In this document: positions 6,291-12,843 of the stretch, piece after piece
How positions within the stretch are numbered: the stretch's first letter is position 1
Layout: the number at the start of each line of letters is the position of its first letter
Position numbers and translations under genes: made by a program
The notes under the pieces: model-generated
The model's database searches: none
What the model was told of the DNA's origin: nothing
Seen by the model: the letters and a program-made list of their open reading frames with translations, nothing else
Assembly (NCBI GenBank): GCA_943359705.1
Contig: CALRIB010000019.1
Location: 1-12,843 of the forward strand
From: Candidatus Nomurabacteria bacterium
Lineage (GTDB): Bacteria > Patescibacteriota > Minisyncoccia > Phycocordibacterales > UBA2100
Direction: 5' to 3'
Length of the DNA: 12,843 nt

Positions 6291-7397
6291 ATGAAGAAGA
6301 CCAAGATACTCTTCGCCGTCCCGCGCTTCAGTGTCGGCGGGGCGGAAAAATTCCTCATCCGCCATCTGGCCGCCCTGGATAGAGAACGATACGCTCCGTC
6401 GCTTATCACCATCTTTGACGAGCAAAAAGATTCGTGCGCGGACCAGGTGCATATCGACCGCTGTTTCCGTTTCCGCTCTACCTGGGACATCGCGGCGTTC
6501 TTTCGTTTGTGCATCTACATCCGGAAGGAGAGACCCGACGTCGTGGTGACGCACCTCTTTACCGCAAATCTACTTGTACGCATCGCCGCGATACTGGCGC
6601 GCGTACCCGTCATTATTTCCTACGAACACAATATCTATCCCAACAAGAGGGGATGGCAAGTGTTCATGGACCGAGTCCTTTCTTGGGGGACAAACCGCAT
6701 CATTGTGGATTCCGATTCTGCACGGACTTTCACCGCACAGCAGGAATCCATTCCGCTCAAAAAATTCGAGACCATATTTATTCCGCCGCTTCTCGACGAG
6801 CGTAAGCGTAGGACCCCGGAGGCGCTGCGCTCCGATTTGGGCATCGAGCCGGATGCGCCGGTCGTCGTGACCGTGAGCCGTCTTGTAATCGACAAGGGGC
6901 ACACGTATCTCATCGACGCGATACCGCACGTGCTCGCACAATATCCGCGGGCCCGATTCCTCATCGGCGGCTGGGGACCGCTCAAGCAGGGTCTTGAAGC
7001 GCAGGTAGAAAAGCTCGGGCTGCGCGGTCGTGTCACACTTCCAGGCAGAGTCGACGGTCAGGAATTTCTCGCCCTCGCCGACGTGTATGTCGACCCGTCG
7101 ATTTCGACCGATCTCCCGGTCGGCATCATGGAAGCGATGCGGGAAGGGAAGGCAATAGTCGCGACGTCTGTAGGAGACGTCCCGGTTTTTATCGAGAACG
7201 GAGTCACCGGCCTCATCGCGCCGCCGAAAGATCCGCCCGCGCTTGCCGAGGCGATTTGTACGATGCTTGCAGATACTGACCTCCGAGCCACATTGGGGCG
7301 CGCGGCGAAAGAAAAAGTCGCCGGCTATTCTCTCGAAGCGTATATACACGCGTTTGATGCGCTCGTCGAGACGTTGCTCCTGCACAAGCGTTCATGA
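6291..7397 (+). CDS. GT4 family glycosyltransferase
   Basis: The 368-residue GT-B enzyme has the acceptor-side loop VPRFSVGGAEKFL (GGAE at 16-19), typical of capsule and O-antigen GT4 proteins. The donor domain shows TVSRLVIDKGH with R197 and K202, IGGWGPLKQ, and the late motif STDLPVGIMEAMREGKA. The second glutamate E281 is present, and the first of E-x7-E is Thr. VGDVPVFIENGVTGLIAPP is a standard C-terminal loop. The likely role is sugar addition to a lipid-linked glycan on the cytoplasmic side. The ATG has neither a Shine-Dalgarno sequence nor a -10 box. It starts 18 bases after the SDR stop, so it is likely read from the same mRNA. Its TGA overlaps the ATG of the GT-C gene (ATGA). Confidence 0.92.
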   Translation: MKKTKILFAVPRFSVGGAEKFLIRHLAALDRERYAPSLITIFDEQKDSCADQVHIDRCFRFRSTWDIAAFFRLCIYIRKERPDVVVTHLFTANLLVRIAAILARVPVIISYEHNIYPNKRGWQVFMDRVLSWGTNRIIVDSDSARTFTAQQESIPLKKFETIFIPPLLDERKRRTPEALRSDLGIEPDAPVVVTVSRLVIDKGHTYLIDAIPHVLAQYPRARFLIGGWGPLKQGLEAQVEKLGLRGRVTLPGRVDGQEFLALADVYVDPSISTDLPVGIMEAMREGKAIVATSVGDVPVFIENGVTGLIAPPKDPPALAEAICTMLADTDLRATLGRAAKEKVAGYSLEAYIHAFDALVETLLLHKRS

Positions 7398-9049
7398 AAT
7401 TTGTATCTCACATGTCCGCATCAATTCGACGGGAACCGTTTCTCTGGGGGATTCTTGCGCTCGCGTTCTTTTTGCGTGTCGTCGCAATCGGCTACGGACT
7501 CCCGCTTATCGTGGTCGCCGACGAAGCGCCCTTTACGCTTGCCGCGCTCAAAATGCTCCAGCTGCATACGCTTATCCCGTCGCTCCATCTCGGCGAATTC
7601 TCGACCATTCTCTACTATCCGCCCTACGTCTCGTACCTCCTGCTGGCGCCGTTCTCCGCCATAATCGGGGTCGAGTACCTACTTTGGCATGGCGACCCCG
7701 CGCTGTTCCAAGCGCACCTTCTCTCCGACCTCTCGCCCTTTTTCATCGCCGCCAGGCTCGTAAGTGTGCTCTTCGGCGTCGTGTCGGTATATCTCGTCTA
7801 CCGCATTGCAGAATCGCTTTTTCGCTCCCGCGTTGCCGCTACTGCCGCCGCCTTTCTACTCGCTACCAGTCTCTTGCATGAGGCGCTCTCGATGGTCGGA
7901 CGACAATGGGTACCGGTCTCGAGCGTGTTTTTAGTCGTTCTTTTTATTCTCACCAGGGGCGAATTGCCGCTCGGGCGCCGCTACGTCGGCGCATTTATGG
8001 CGGCAGGAGTCGGGATGGGCGTGTCATTCATCGCTGCGCTCGCGTGTCCGCTCATTGGGCTCTATTATCTCGTGTACGACGCGCCGCCGCTTCGCCGCAT
8101 CTTTCGTGATTGGTTGCCGATGGTTTCGGGCGCGCTCCTCTTTTTTGCTCTCACAGGAGTAGCATGGTTGCTCTACCACGGCGGTAACAGTTTTGCCGGG
8201 AGCCTTTCCCTTACGGAAGCGAAATCGCTCGGGGGGTACCTTGGAAGTTTCCCGCTGGTGGCGTCGCTCGTCACTTTTTCTGAGCCGGTGCTTGTAGGTC
8301 TCGCTCTTGCCGGTCTCGCGCTCTCTGCCGTATGGTATCGAAGGGTCGCGATACTCATCGCTAGCTTCGTCGTTCTGTACATCTCGACGTTCTATATCGT
8401 ATTTAGGTTCTCGCCGCGCTTCATCTTGCCGCTCGTTCCGCTCCTGGCAATTCTCGGCGGGTATGCGGTCGCGCGTTTGTGGAACTCGCGCAGCCGATTT
8501 GTGATTCTCGCACTTCTCGCCGTCCCGCTCGTTCTCTCCCTTCGACTGGATTTTCTCGCGTTGCAAGGCGACACGAGGACGCTCGCCCGTGAATGGGTAC
8601 TCGAGCATCTCAATGCGAAGGATAAGATATTGGTCTACGCATCGGGGACGCGGCTCCCGACGAGTGCGGAGAGCGTCGAAGAATTGCGCGCGCTGGACCT
8701 CGCGGCCGTTCGCAAAACGGATGAGGCGGAAGCGACACTCGAAAAAAGCGGCGTGCCCCATGCCCTCAACAACCTCACTGAAATTAACGAGTCCGCTTTA
8801 ATGCGGCTTCCCGCATACGCTCGCGACCACGCCTACGCATACTTGTTCTTCGAGCCGCGTTCCGCGGTGACGGCAACGACGTCGAAGATTTTTGCCGAGT
8901 TCGCAGAGAGCGCGACGATAGTACAGAAATTCGTAGGATTCGGCACCGATGACGCGGCGATTGCCGACAGCTCGTTTCTGGCACCGTTTACGGAGCTGTT
9001 CCGGACCCGATTGCTCGGACCCGATATTGTGATATACCGACTACACTAA
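7394..9049 (+). CDS. GT-C membrane glycosyltransferase (PMT/ArnT, GT39-like)
   Basis: The 551-residue integral membrane protein has a first hydrophobic segment at about residues 16-36. The pair D43-E44 (VVADEAPF) follows in the first outer loop, where PMT/ArnT-type enzymes keep their catalytic acidic residues. About ten more hydrophobic stretches run to around residue 400, including the ALACPLIGLYYLVY and FILPLVPLLAILGGYA segments. A soluble region of about 150 residues ends the protein. Family members move a sugar from a polyprenyl-phosphate carrier to an acceptor on the outer face. The next gene encodes a DPM1-like synthase that could make this carrier-linked sugar. Both ends overlap neighbours (ATGA and TAATG), a sign of tight coupling. 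Acceptor (glycan, lipid or protein) is unknown. Confidence 0.82.
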   Translation: MKFVSHMSASIRREPFLWGILALAFFLRVVAIGYGLPLIVVADEAPFTLAALKMLQLHTLIPSLHLGEFSTILYYPPYVSYLLLAPFSAIIGVEYLLWHGDPALFQAHLLSDLSPFFIAARLVSVLFGVVSVYLVYRIAESLFRSRVAATAAAFLLATSLLHEALSMVGRQWVPVSSVFLVVLFILTRGELPLGRRYVGAFMAAGVGMGVSFIAALACPLIGLYYLVYDAPPLRRIFRDWLPMVSGALLFFALTGVAWLLYHGGNSFAGSLSLTEAKSLGGYLGSFPLVASLVTFSEPVLVGLALAGLALSAVWYRRVAILIASFVVLYISTFYIVFRFSPRFILPLVPLLAILGGYAVARLWNSRSRFVILALLAVPLVLSLRLDFLALQGDTRTLAREWVLEHLNAKDKILVYASGTRLPTSAESVEELRALDLAAVRKTDEAEATLEKSGVPHALNNLTEINESALMRLPAYARDHAYAYLFFEPRSAVTATTSKIFAEFAESATIVQKFVGFGTDDAAIADSSFLAPFTELFRTRLLGPDIVIYRLH

Positions 9050-9861
9050 TGCGCGTCACTGTCATCATACCGACCTACAACGAATCGGGCGCGATAGACT
9101 CGCTCCTCGATGAAGTGCTTGCGGTGTTCCGCGGTGCGCCGCAACACGAGTGGCACGCGCTTATCGTTGATGCCAATTCTCCGGACGGCACCGCCGACAT
9201 CGTCCGAAGGAAAATGCAAGGCAACACGAATCTCCACTTGCTCGTGGAGCCGGGGAAGCGCGGCATCGCCACCGCCTATATTGCAGGTATGCGCTATTGC
9301 ATTGAGACGCTGCACGCGGACGCATTCGTCGAATTCGACGGCGACGGGCAGCACGACCCGCGCGACATTCCAAGGCTCGCAGACGAGCTTGACCGCGGCT
9401 ACGACCACGTTATCGGCTCGCGGTACGTGCCGGGCGGCAGCGTCCCGCGTGAGTGGGCGCTGTACCGCAAGCTGCTGAGCCGACTTGGAAGTATGTATGC
9501 GCGGATACTTTTGGAGCTTCCTGTACGCGATGCCACCTCCGGTCTTAAGGCGACGCGCTTGAGTGTGGCGCGATTTTTGCCGCAGAGCGAAGAGCAACTG
9601 CTCTCGCGTCAGTACGCGTACAAACTCCAATTTGTGCACGACCTCGTGCGCGCCGGTGTGCGGATACGGGAAATCCCTATCGCGTTTCGCATGCGGGAAC
9701 ACGACATATCGAAGAGCGCGTGGTACGACATTATGGAATCGCTCCGCGTCACGCTTATCTTGCGCTTTAGGACTGTGCCGTACCTTTGGGCTTGGAGAGC
9801 TCGAGGAAAACGAGGCCGAGCGGAAGCGGCTGAAGCAGAAACGTCCGCGCGTGGGGAGTAA
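9049..9861 (+). CDS. GT2 polyprenyl-phosphate sugar synthase (DPM1-like)
   Basis: The 270-residue GT-A enzyme resembles dolichol-phosphate mannose synthase, which puts a hexose from GDP- or UDP-sugar onto polyprenyl phosphate. It has VIIPTYNESGAI at the N-terminus, VDANSPDGTAD at 40-50 (usually VDDNSPDGT, so the second Asp is Ala42), the metal motif D97-G98-D99 in FDGDGQHDP, IGSRYVPGG, and YKLQFVHDLVRAGVRIREIPI. FRMREHDISKSA ends the core. There is no membrane anchor, so it is probably a peripheral protein. The last 32 codons form an Ala/Glu/Arg-rich tail that overlaps the opposite-strand methyltransferase by 95 bases and lies outside the conserved core. The start overlaps the GT-C stop (TAATG). 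It probably supplies the donor for that GT-C enzyme. Confidence 0.88.
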   Translation: MRVTVIIPTYNESGAIDSLLDEVLAVFRGAPQHEWHALIVDANSPDGTADIVRRKMQGNTNLHLLVEPGKRGIATAYIAGMRYCIETLHADAFVEFDGDGQHDPRDIPRLADELDRGYDHVIGSRYVPGGSVPREWALYRKLLSRLGSMYARILLELPVRDATSGLKATRLSVARFLPQSEEQLLSRQYAYKLQFVHDLVRAGVRIREIPIAFRMREHDISKSAWYDIMESLRVTLILRFRTVPYLWAWRARGKRGRAEAAEAETSARGE

Positions 9862-10432
9862 CGGCCTTGCCGACCGCAAGCAACTCTTTTTTGTCGAAGA
9901 AGCGCTGCTCGGTCCACGGCCAGAAGCGGCGCAGGAAGCGCGGGCGCGTGCAGATGTACCAGAGCGCGTGATAGGAGTATTGGTAGGGGACGGAGAGCAG
10001 GGCGGTGCCGCCCGGTGCCAGCGCGCGGTAGTGCTCGCTCGCTACTACCACCGGCTCGTCAAAGTGCTCCAAAAGTCCCTGACTCCATACAAAATCAAAT
10101 TTCTCGGTGAGAGCCAGTTTGGTGCAATCATCAATCAGAAAGGACGCGTTGTGCACTCCCGCGCGTTTGGCGGAGTCGGCGGCCTGCCGTACCGCTACGT
10201 CCGAAATATCGATGCCGACGAGCTTTTGAATCTCGGGACAGAGCGAGAGCGTCAGCGAGGCGCGGCCGCATCCCATCTCAAGCACGGTTGAACTCCGGGT
10301 GAGATACCGGCGCAGCACACGGCGAAAGAAAATATTATAGGTCGAGCGGCCGAAGTCGATGACCTTGTCCAAGGTCCCTTGCCGCTCCCAAATCTCTTGC
10401 CACTCTTGCTTTTGCTCAACGTCTTTCTGCAC
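9767..10432 (-). CDS. Class I SAM-dependent methyltransferase
   Basis: The predicted 221-residue protein has the SAM-binding motif I at E52-MGCG (VLEMGCGRASLTL), the acidic end of strand 2 in VGIDISDVAV, IDDCTKLAL, and the strand-4 region FDFVWSQGLLEHFDEP. YRALAPGGTALLSVP follows in standard class I order. Such proteins in glycan loci often methylate a sugar or a terminal residue, but the substrate is not visible. The GTG at 10432 is chosen because TATACT lies 6 bases upstream. A TTG 45 bases earlier at 10477 would place the promoter and inverted repeat inside the gene. The 3' end overlaps the DPM1-like gene by 95 bases. The C-terminal residues FLLQPLPLGLVFLELSKPKG come from that shared DNA. 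Confidence 0.8.
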   Translation of the reverse strand: MQKDVEQKQEWQEIWERQGTLDKVIDFGRSTYNIFFRRVLRRYLTRSSTVLEMGCGRASLTLSLCPEIQKLVGIDISDVAVRQAADSAKRAGVHNASFLIDDCTKLALTEKFDFVWSQGLLEHFDEPVVVASEHYRALAPGGTALLSVPYQYSYHALWYICTRPRFLRRFWPWTEQRFFDKKELLAVGKAVTPHARTFLLQPLPLGLVFLELSKPKGTAQS

Positions 10433-10438
10433 GCGCAA

Positions 10439-10444
10439 AGTATA
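10439..10444 (-). promoter_or_regulatory. -10 box of the methyltransferase gene
   Basis: TATACT on the minus strand lies 6 bases (TTGCGC) before the GTG at 10432, repeating the leaderless spacing seen elsewhere. It has GGG instead of TG upstream. The best -35 candidate at 17 bases spacing is TTCGCT, which is weak. The box is the outer edge of a 17-bp inverted-repeat arm. Confidence 0.5.
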
Positions 10445-10456
10445 CCCCGTTAGATA
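10440..10456. repeat. 17-bp inverted repeat, left arm
   Basis: GTATACCCCGTTAGATA is the exact reverse complement of the right arm at 10495-10511. The arms are separated by 38 bases. The pairing stops at both ends. The arm covers five of the six bases of the methyltransferase -10 box. Confidence 0.9.
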
Positions 10457-10494
10457 GACTGAGCGAAACTCTTTCAATATTCCTTATCCGTAGG

Positions 10495-10511
10495 TATCTA
10501 ACGGGGTATAC
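10495..10511. repeat. 17-bp inverted repeat, right arm
   Basis: TATCTAACGGGGTATAC is the perfect partner of 10440-10456. It lies 22 bases beyond the stop of the GT2::GT-C fusion gene. Read on the plus strand it ends in a TATACC -10-like hexamer (10507-10512) that would point antisense into that gene. The 101-base gap 10433-10533 holds only this repeat pair and the promoter. Confidence 0.9.
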
Positions 10512-10533
10512 CGTTTCCGGCGGGCGGCAACAA

Positions 10534-12636
10534 TTATCGGATACTCGTATCCCTCCGTCTGAACGTACGAAACCGCTTCCAGGCCAAAAACGCTCCCCAG
10601 GACGCAAGGATGAGAAGGAAGGGTTCGGCGGGCATCCGGTAGCGGGTGTCGTCACTCGAAGGCCCTGTGAGGGCGGCGAACGCGTTTAGTATCAGAAACG
10701 CGCATACCACCCACCACACGTATTCACCTCGCCGGCGCAGCGCAAACACGGTCGCGCCGACTGCTGCGCAGTACGCGAGCACCCAAAGAATACGCTCGAT
10801 GAGGCGCGGTATGTGGGTGAATACTTGGACAAACGCGTCACCCCACCGGTGCTGCGTAAGCATCCCCCATGCGCCCTCTCCCTGCGCGTGTTCGCCGGGG
10901 AGGATACCGAACACATGCATATGGTAGGTCACGTTCACGATGCTCGAGCCGAAAAAGTACTGAATTGATTTCAGAATGTGGAATAGTGCGTATTGGAAGG
11001 GGTGCGCCAGTATCACTTCTTTCGCTATCGCAGTTTCTTCCGCAGTGTACGAAAAGTCGCGCAGGGCATCCTCGTCTCTCGGTACGTAGAGTCCGTCGAT
11101 GCTGTATTTCTTTGCGATCTCAAAATATGAAGTGCCCGTCCGCACCTGCTCGAAGAGCGGCATATTGACGGCGTAGAGGTTGTATCCGGAAACGGAGGAG
11201 AAGGCGAAATGACCTGAGAGTGAGTAGTTGCGTACCATCCACGGGACGACGAGACACGCGAGTGCGATAAAAAATATCGCGATATTACGCGCCGCGGCGC
11301 GCCACGATTCTCTATGCGCAAGCGCCATGCACGCAACGAGGGGAGCGACATAGAGGCCGATAGGGCGCATGTACACCGAGAGGGCAAGAAAGACTCCGGC
11401 AGCGGCATACGGCAGCCATGGGTGTCTCGAGCGAGCACCTATAGCGTACACACTCAGAGTGAGAAACAGCATGAAGAACGATTCGGTGATAGGAGTCCAC
11501 GCCGCATACATAACTATCGGGTCAACCATGTAGATGAGTGCGGCTGCGACGGCTACAGAGCGCGGGAAATACCGCGCGCCGATCAGGTATATGAGCGCGA
11601 CGGTACAGGCGGTGACTAATAGCTGTAGAAGCGGCACAACCGTCAGTGTTTTGAATATCACGAGCACCAGCGCGAGGAAGATCGGATATCCCGGTACGCG
11701 CAAAAATTCGGGAGGACCGTCGGGGGTGATAGAAAATCGTCCGACATCCAGCATATTCTGCGCGAGGTGCACGTATTCGGTCGTATCCGCCATGTCACTA
11801 AACTCGAGCCCTACCATTTTCCCCAAGCTCGTGCCGTTGGCCGACCCGGCAAGAAATACAGCACCGAACACAAGGAGATAGAGAGCGACACAGCCGGCGG
11901 CCAGGATGCGGGCCACTCCTGCGTCCGACCGGTTGTTGCCGAGCAGACGTATGCGTAAGAGTTCGAAGAGCATCTTCACGACGTCTTTCGCACGAAGACG
12001 GCTCGAGAAATCATTTATCCAAATGATGGGCACCTCTTTAATTCGCAGTCCGAGGTGTTTTGCGCGCAAGAGTATTTCGACGTCAAAACTCCAGCCCTTT
12101 GTTTGCAGCTTGCTGAAGAGCAGTTCCGCTGCTCTTTTGGAGAACAGCTTGAATCCGTTCTGCGAATCGACGACGGGGAGCGGGACCAGGATGCGCGTGA
12201 TGATACGGAACGCAAAGCCAAGCGCCTCGCGGAAAAGCGGCTGCGGGACCAAAATCTTCGCCGAGGTAATGCGGCGCGAGCCGATGACGACGTCGTGCGC
12301 ATCAAGAAAGGGGAGCAGGGTATCGACCTGCTCGATGCTGGTCGAATTGTCGGCATCCATAAAAAGCCGCGCTTCGCCTTGCGCGTCCAGCATGCCAATC
12401 TGCACCGCCGCGCCCTTGCCCTGATTATTCGGCAGGGCGATGTGTCTCACGCGAGGCTCCGCTGCTTCCACGGTGCGCACGACCGCCATCGTATTGTCGG
12501 TAGAGCCGTCGTCGACAACAATAACTTCCCATTCGTACGGTTTCGCTCTCAGGAATCGCACAACGGCGGCGAGTGTTTTTTGTATCCGCGCTTCCTCGTT
12601 GAATGCGGGAATAATCACCGAGAGGTACGGGCTCAT
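10534..12636 (-). CDS. GT2::GT-C fusion: polyprenyl-phosphate sugar synthase joined to membrane glycosyltransferase
   Basis: The 700-residue protein has two parts. Residues 1-235 are an Alg5/GtrB-like GT2 enzyme: SVIIPAFNEEARI, VVDDGSTDNTM (40-50), GKGAAVQIGM, the metal motif D94-A95-D96 (MDADNSTS), VVIGSRR, DSQNGFKLFS and FDVEILLRAKHLG. It should load a sugar onto polyprenyl phosphate in the cytoplasm. From about 241 a hydrophobic segment starts a GT-C domain with D281 in the first outer loop (SDMADTTEYVHLAQNML) and EFLRVPGYPIFLAL at 310-323. Many more membrane segments run almost to the C-terminus. This part should use the lipid-linked sugar on the outer face. The reading frame is continuous. 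The ATG at 12636 overlaps the TGA of the GtrA-type gene; a longer start at 12765 would lie within that gene. The combination equals a gtrABC-like system with B and C fused. Confidence 0.85.
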   Translation of the reverse strand: MSPYLSVIIPAFNEEARIQKTLAAVVRFLRAKPYEWEVIVVDDGSTDNTMAVVRTVEAAEPRVRHIALPNNQGKGAAVQIGMLDAQGEARLFMDADNSTSIEQVDTLLPFLDAHDVVIGSRRITSAKILVPQPLFREALGFAFRIITRILVPLPVVDSQNGFKLFSKRAAELLFSKLQTKGWSFDVEILLRAKHLGLRIKEVPIIWINDFSSRLRAKDVVKMLFELLRIRLLGNNRSDAGVARILAAGCVALYLLVFGAVFLAGSANGTSLGKMVGLEFSDMADTTEYVHLAQNMLDVGRFSITPDGPPEFLRVPGYPIFLALVLVIFKTLTVVPLLQLLVTACTVALIYLIGARYFPRSVAVAAALIYMVDPIVMYAAWTPITESFFMLFLTLSVYAIGARSRHPWLPYAAAGVFLALSVYMRPIGLYVAPLVACMALAHRESWRAAARNIAIFFIALACLVVPWMVRNYSLSGHFAFSSVSGYNLYAVNMPLFEQVRTGTSYFEIAKKYSIDGLYVPRDEDALRDFSYTAEETAIAKEVILAHPFQYALFHILKSIQYFFGSSIVNVTYHMHVFGILPGEHAQGEGAWGMLTQHRWGDAFVQVFTHIPRLIERILWVLAYCAAVGATVFALRRRGEYVWWVVCAFLILNAFAALTGPSSDDTRYRMPAEPFLLILASWGAFLAWKRFRTFRRRDTSIR

Positions 12637-12843
12637 ACACTCGGAGTGCCCTGTTCTTCGGCGGAAATCGCCTGCACGGTCCCTCTGAAGACGAACAATT
12701 TGTAGCCGAAGAAGTTGCCGAGCACGGACACCGGAATGGTGAGAAGCACCGAAATATTCGCCCATAGTTTCTCCGAGAGGCCGAGCGGTGCGCCGATGCC
12801 GTTGACGAGGAGTGAGATAATGCCGACATTGATAAGCGCAACG
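12633..12843 (-). CDS. GtrA-family membrane protein, C-terminal part
   Basis: The window edge cuts off the N-terminus; the last 69 residues are visible, ending at the TGA 12635-12633. Two hydrophobic stretches are seen (ALINVGIISLLVNGIG and ANISVLLTIPVSVLG), followed by NFFGYKLFVFRG, which fits the last membrane helix and basic-aromatic end of GtrA proteins. A short polar tail (EEQGTPSV) closes it. Full GtrA proteins have about 120-150 residues and four helices, and are thought to move polyprenyl-phosphate-linked sugars across the membrane. The stop overlaps the ATG of the GT2::GT-C fusion by ATGA, so both are coupled. This would supply the flipping step between the two domains of the fusion. 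Confidence 0.75.
   Translation of the reverse strand, partial: VALINVGIISLLVNGIGAPLGLSEKLWANISVLLTIPVSVLGNFFGYKLFVFRGTVQAISAEEQGTPSV

Noticed and set aside
7147..7184. Short inverted repeat (GACGTCT/AGACGTC) in the fifth GT4 gene
   Set aside because: The arms are only 7 bp and are expected by chance in a sequence of this size and composition; the codons belong to a conserved loop.
10433..10477. TTG start of the methyltransferase at 10477
   Set aside because: The extra 15 residues are encoded by the inverted-repeat arm and the -10 box, and GTG at 10432 fits the spacing seen at other starts.
12637..12765. 43-residue N-terminal extension of the GT2::GT-C fusion
   Set aside because: It is an alternate frame of the GtrA-type gene, is arginine-rich and lacks family similarity. 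GT2 domains begin at the SVIIPAFNEE strand.

Overview
The window is a compact cell-surface polysaccharide / glycoconjugate locus. Twelve coding regions occupy almost all of the DNA. Nearly every product is a glycosyltransferase, a sugar-nucleotide enzyme or a membrane step of lipid-linked sugar transfer. No RNA gene, CRISPR array or insertion sequence is visible. TGA is used as a stop (for example at 1097-1099), so UGA is not recoded. Very tight packing, many 1-4 base overlaps, start codons without Shine-Dalgarno sequences, -10 boxes a few bases ahead of starts, and crowded divergent glycosyltransferases all suggest a Candidatus Patescibacteria (CPR) genome, most like Parcubacteria. This is inferred from style and not from a marker gene.

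Layout: (1) 1-112 holds the last 16 codons of an upstream gene, a GC-rich hairpin and a promoter. (2) 113-4204, plus strand: two GT4 glycosyltransferases overlapping by ATGA, a short UDP-sugar dehydrogenase-like protein, and another GT4 protein. (3) 4172-5293, minus strand: a fourth GT4 protein that overlaps its convergent neighbour by 33 bases. (4) A 40-base divergent promoter region, then 5334-9861, plus strand: an extended-SDR nucleotide-sugar dehydratase/epimerase, a fifth GT4 protein, a GT-C membrane glycosyltransferase and a DPM1-like GT2. (5) Minus strand from the right end: the tail of a GtrA-type membrane protein, a GT2::GT-C fusion of 700 residues, a 101-base gap carrying a perfect 17-bp inverted repeat, and a SAM methyltransferase whose 3' end overlaps the DPM1-like gene by 95 bases.

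How it may work together (inference): the dehydrogenase and SDR protein would modify nucleotide sugars. The five GT4 enzymes would build an oligosaccharide on a lipid carrier on the cytoplasmic side. Two separate polyprenyl-phosphate-sugar modules would then add sugars on the outer face: GT-C plus DPM1-like GT2, and GtrA plus the GT2::GT-C fusion. The methyltransferase could cap or decorate glycans. The window shows no recognisable Wzx flippase, Wzy polymerase or initiating phosphoglycosyltransferase.

The most interesting signals are: a repeated arrangement of extended -10 boxes 6-8 bases from start codons (probable leaderless transcription); the one-polypeptide GT2::GT-C fusion behind gtrA, a condensed gtrABC-like system; the 17-bp inverted repeat whose outer edge is a promoter; a catalytically complete UDP-sugar dehydrogenase core without its UDP-binding domain; and a 21-base palindrome inside a GT4 gene.
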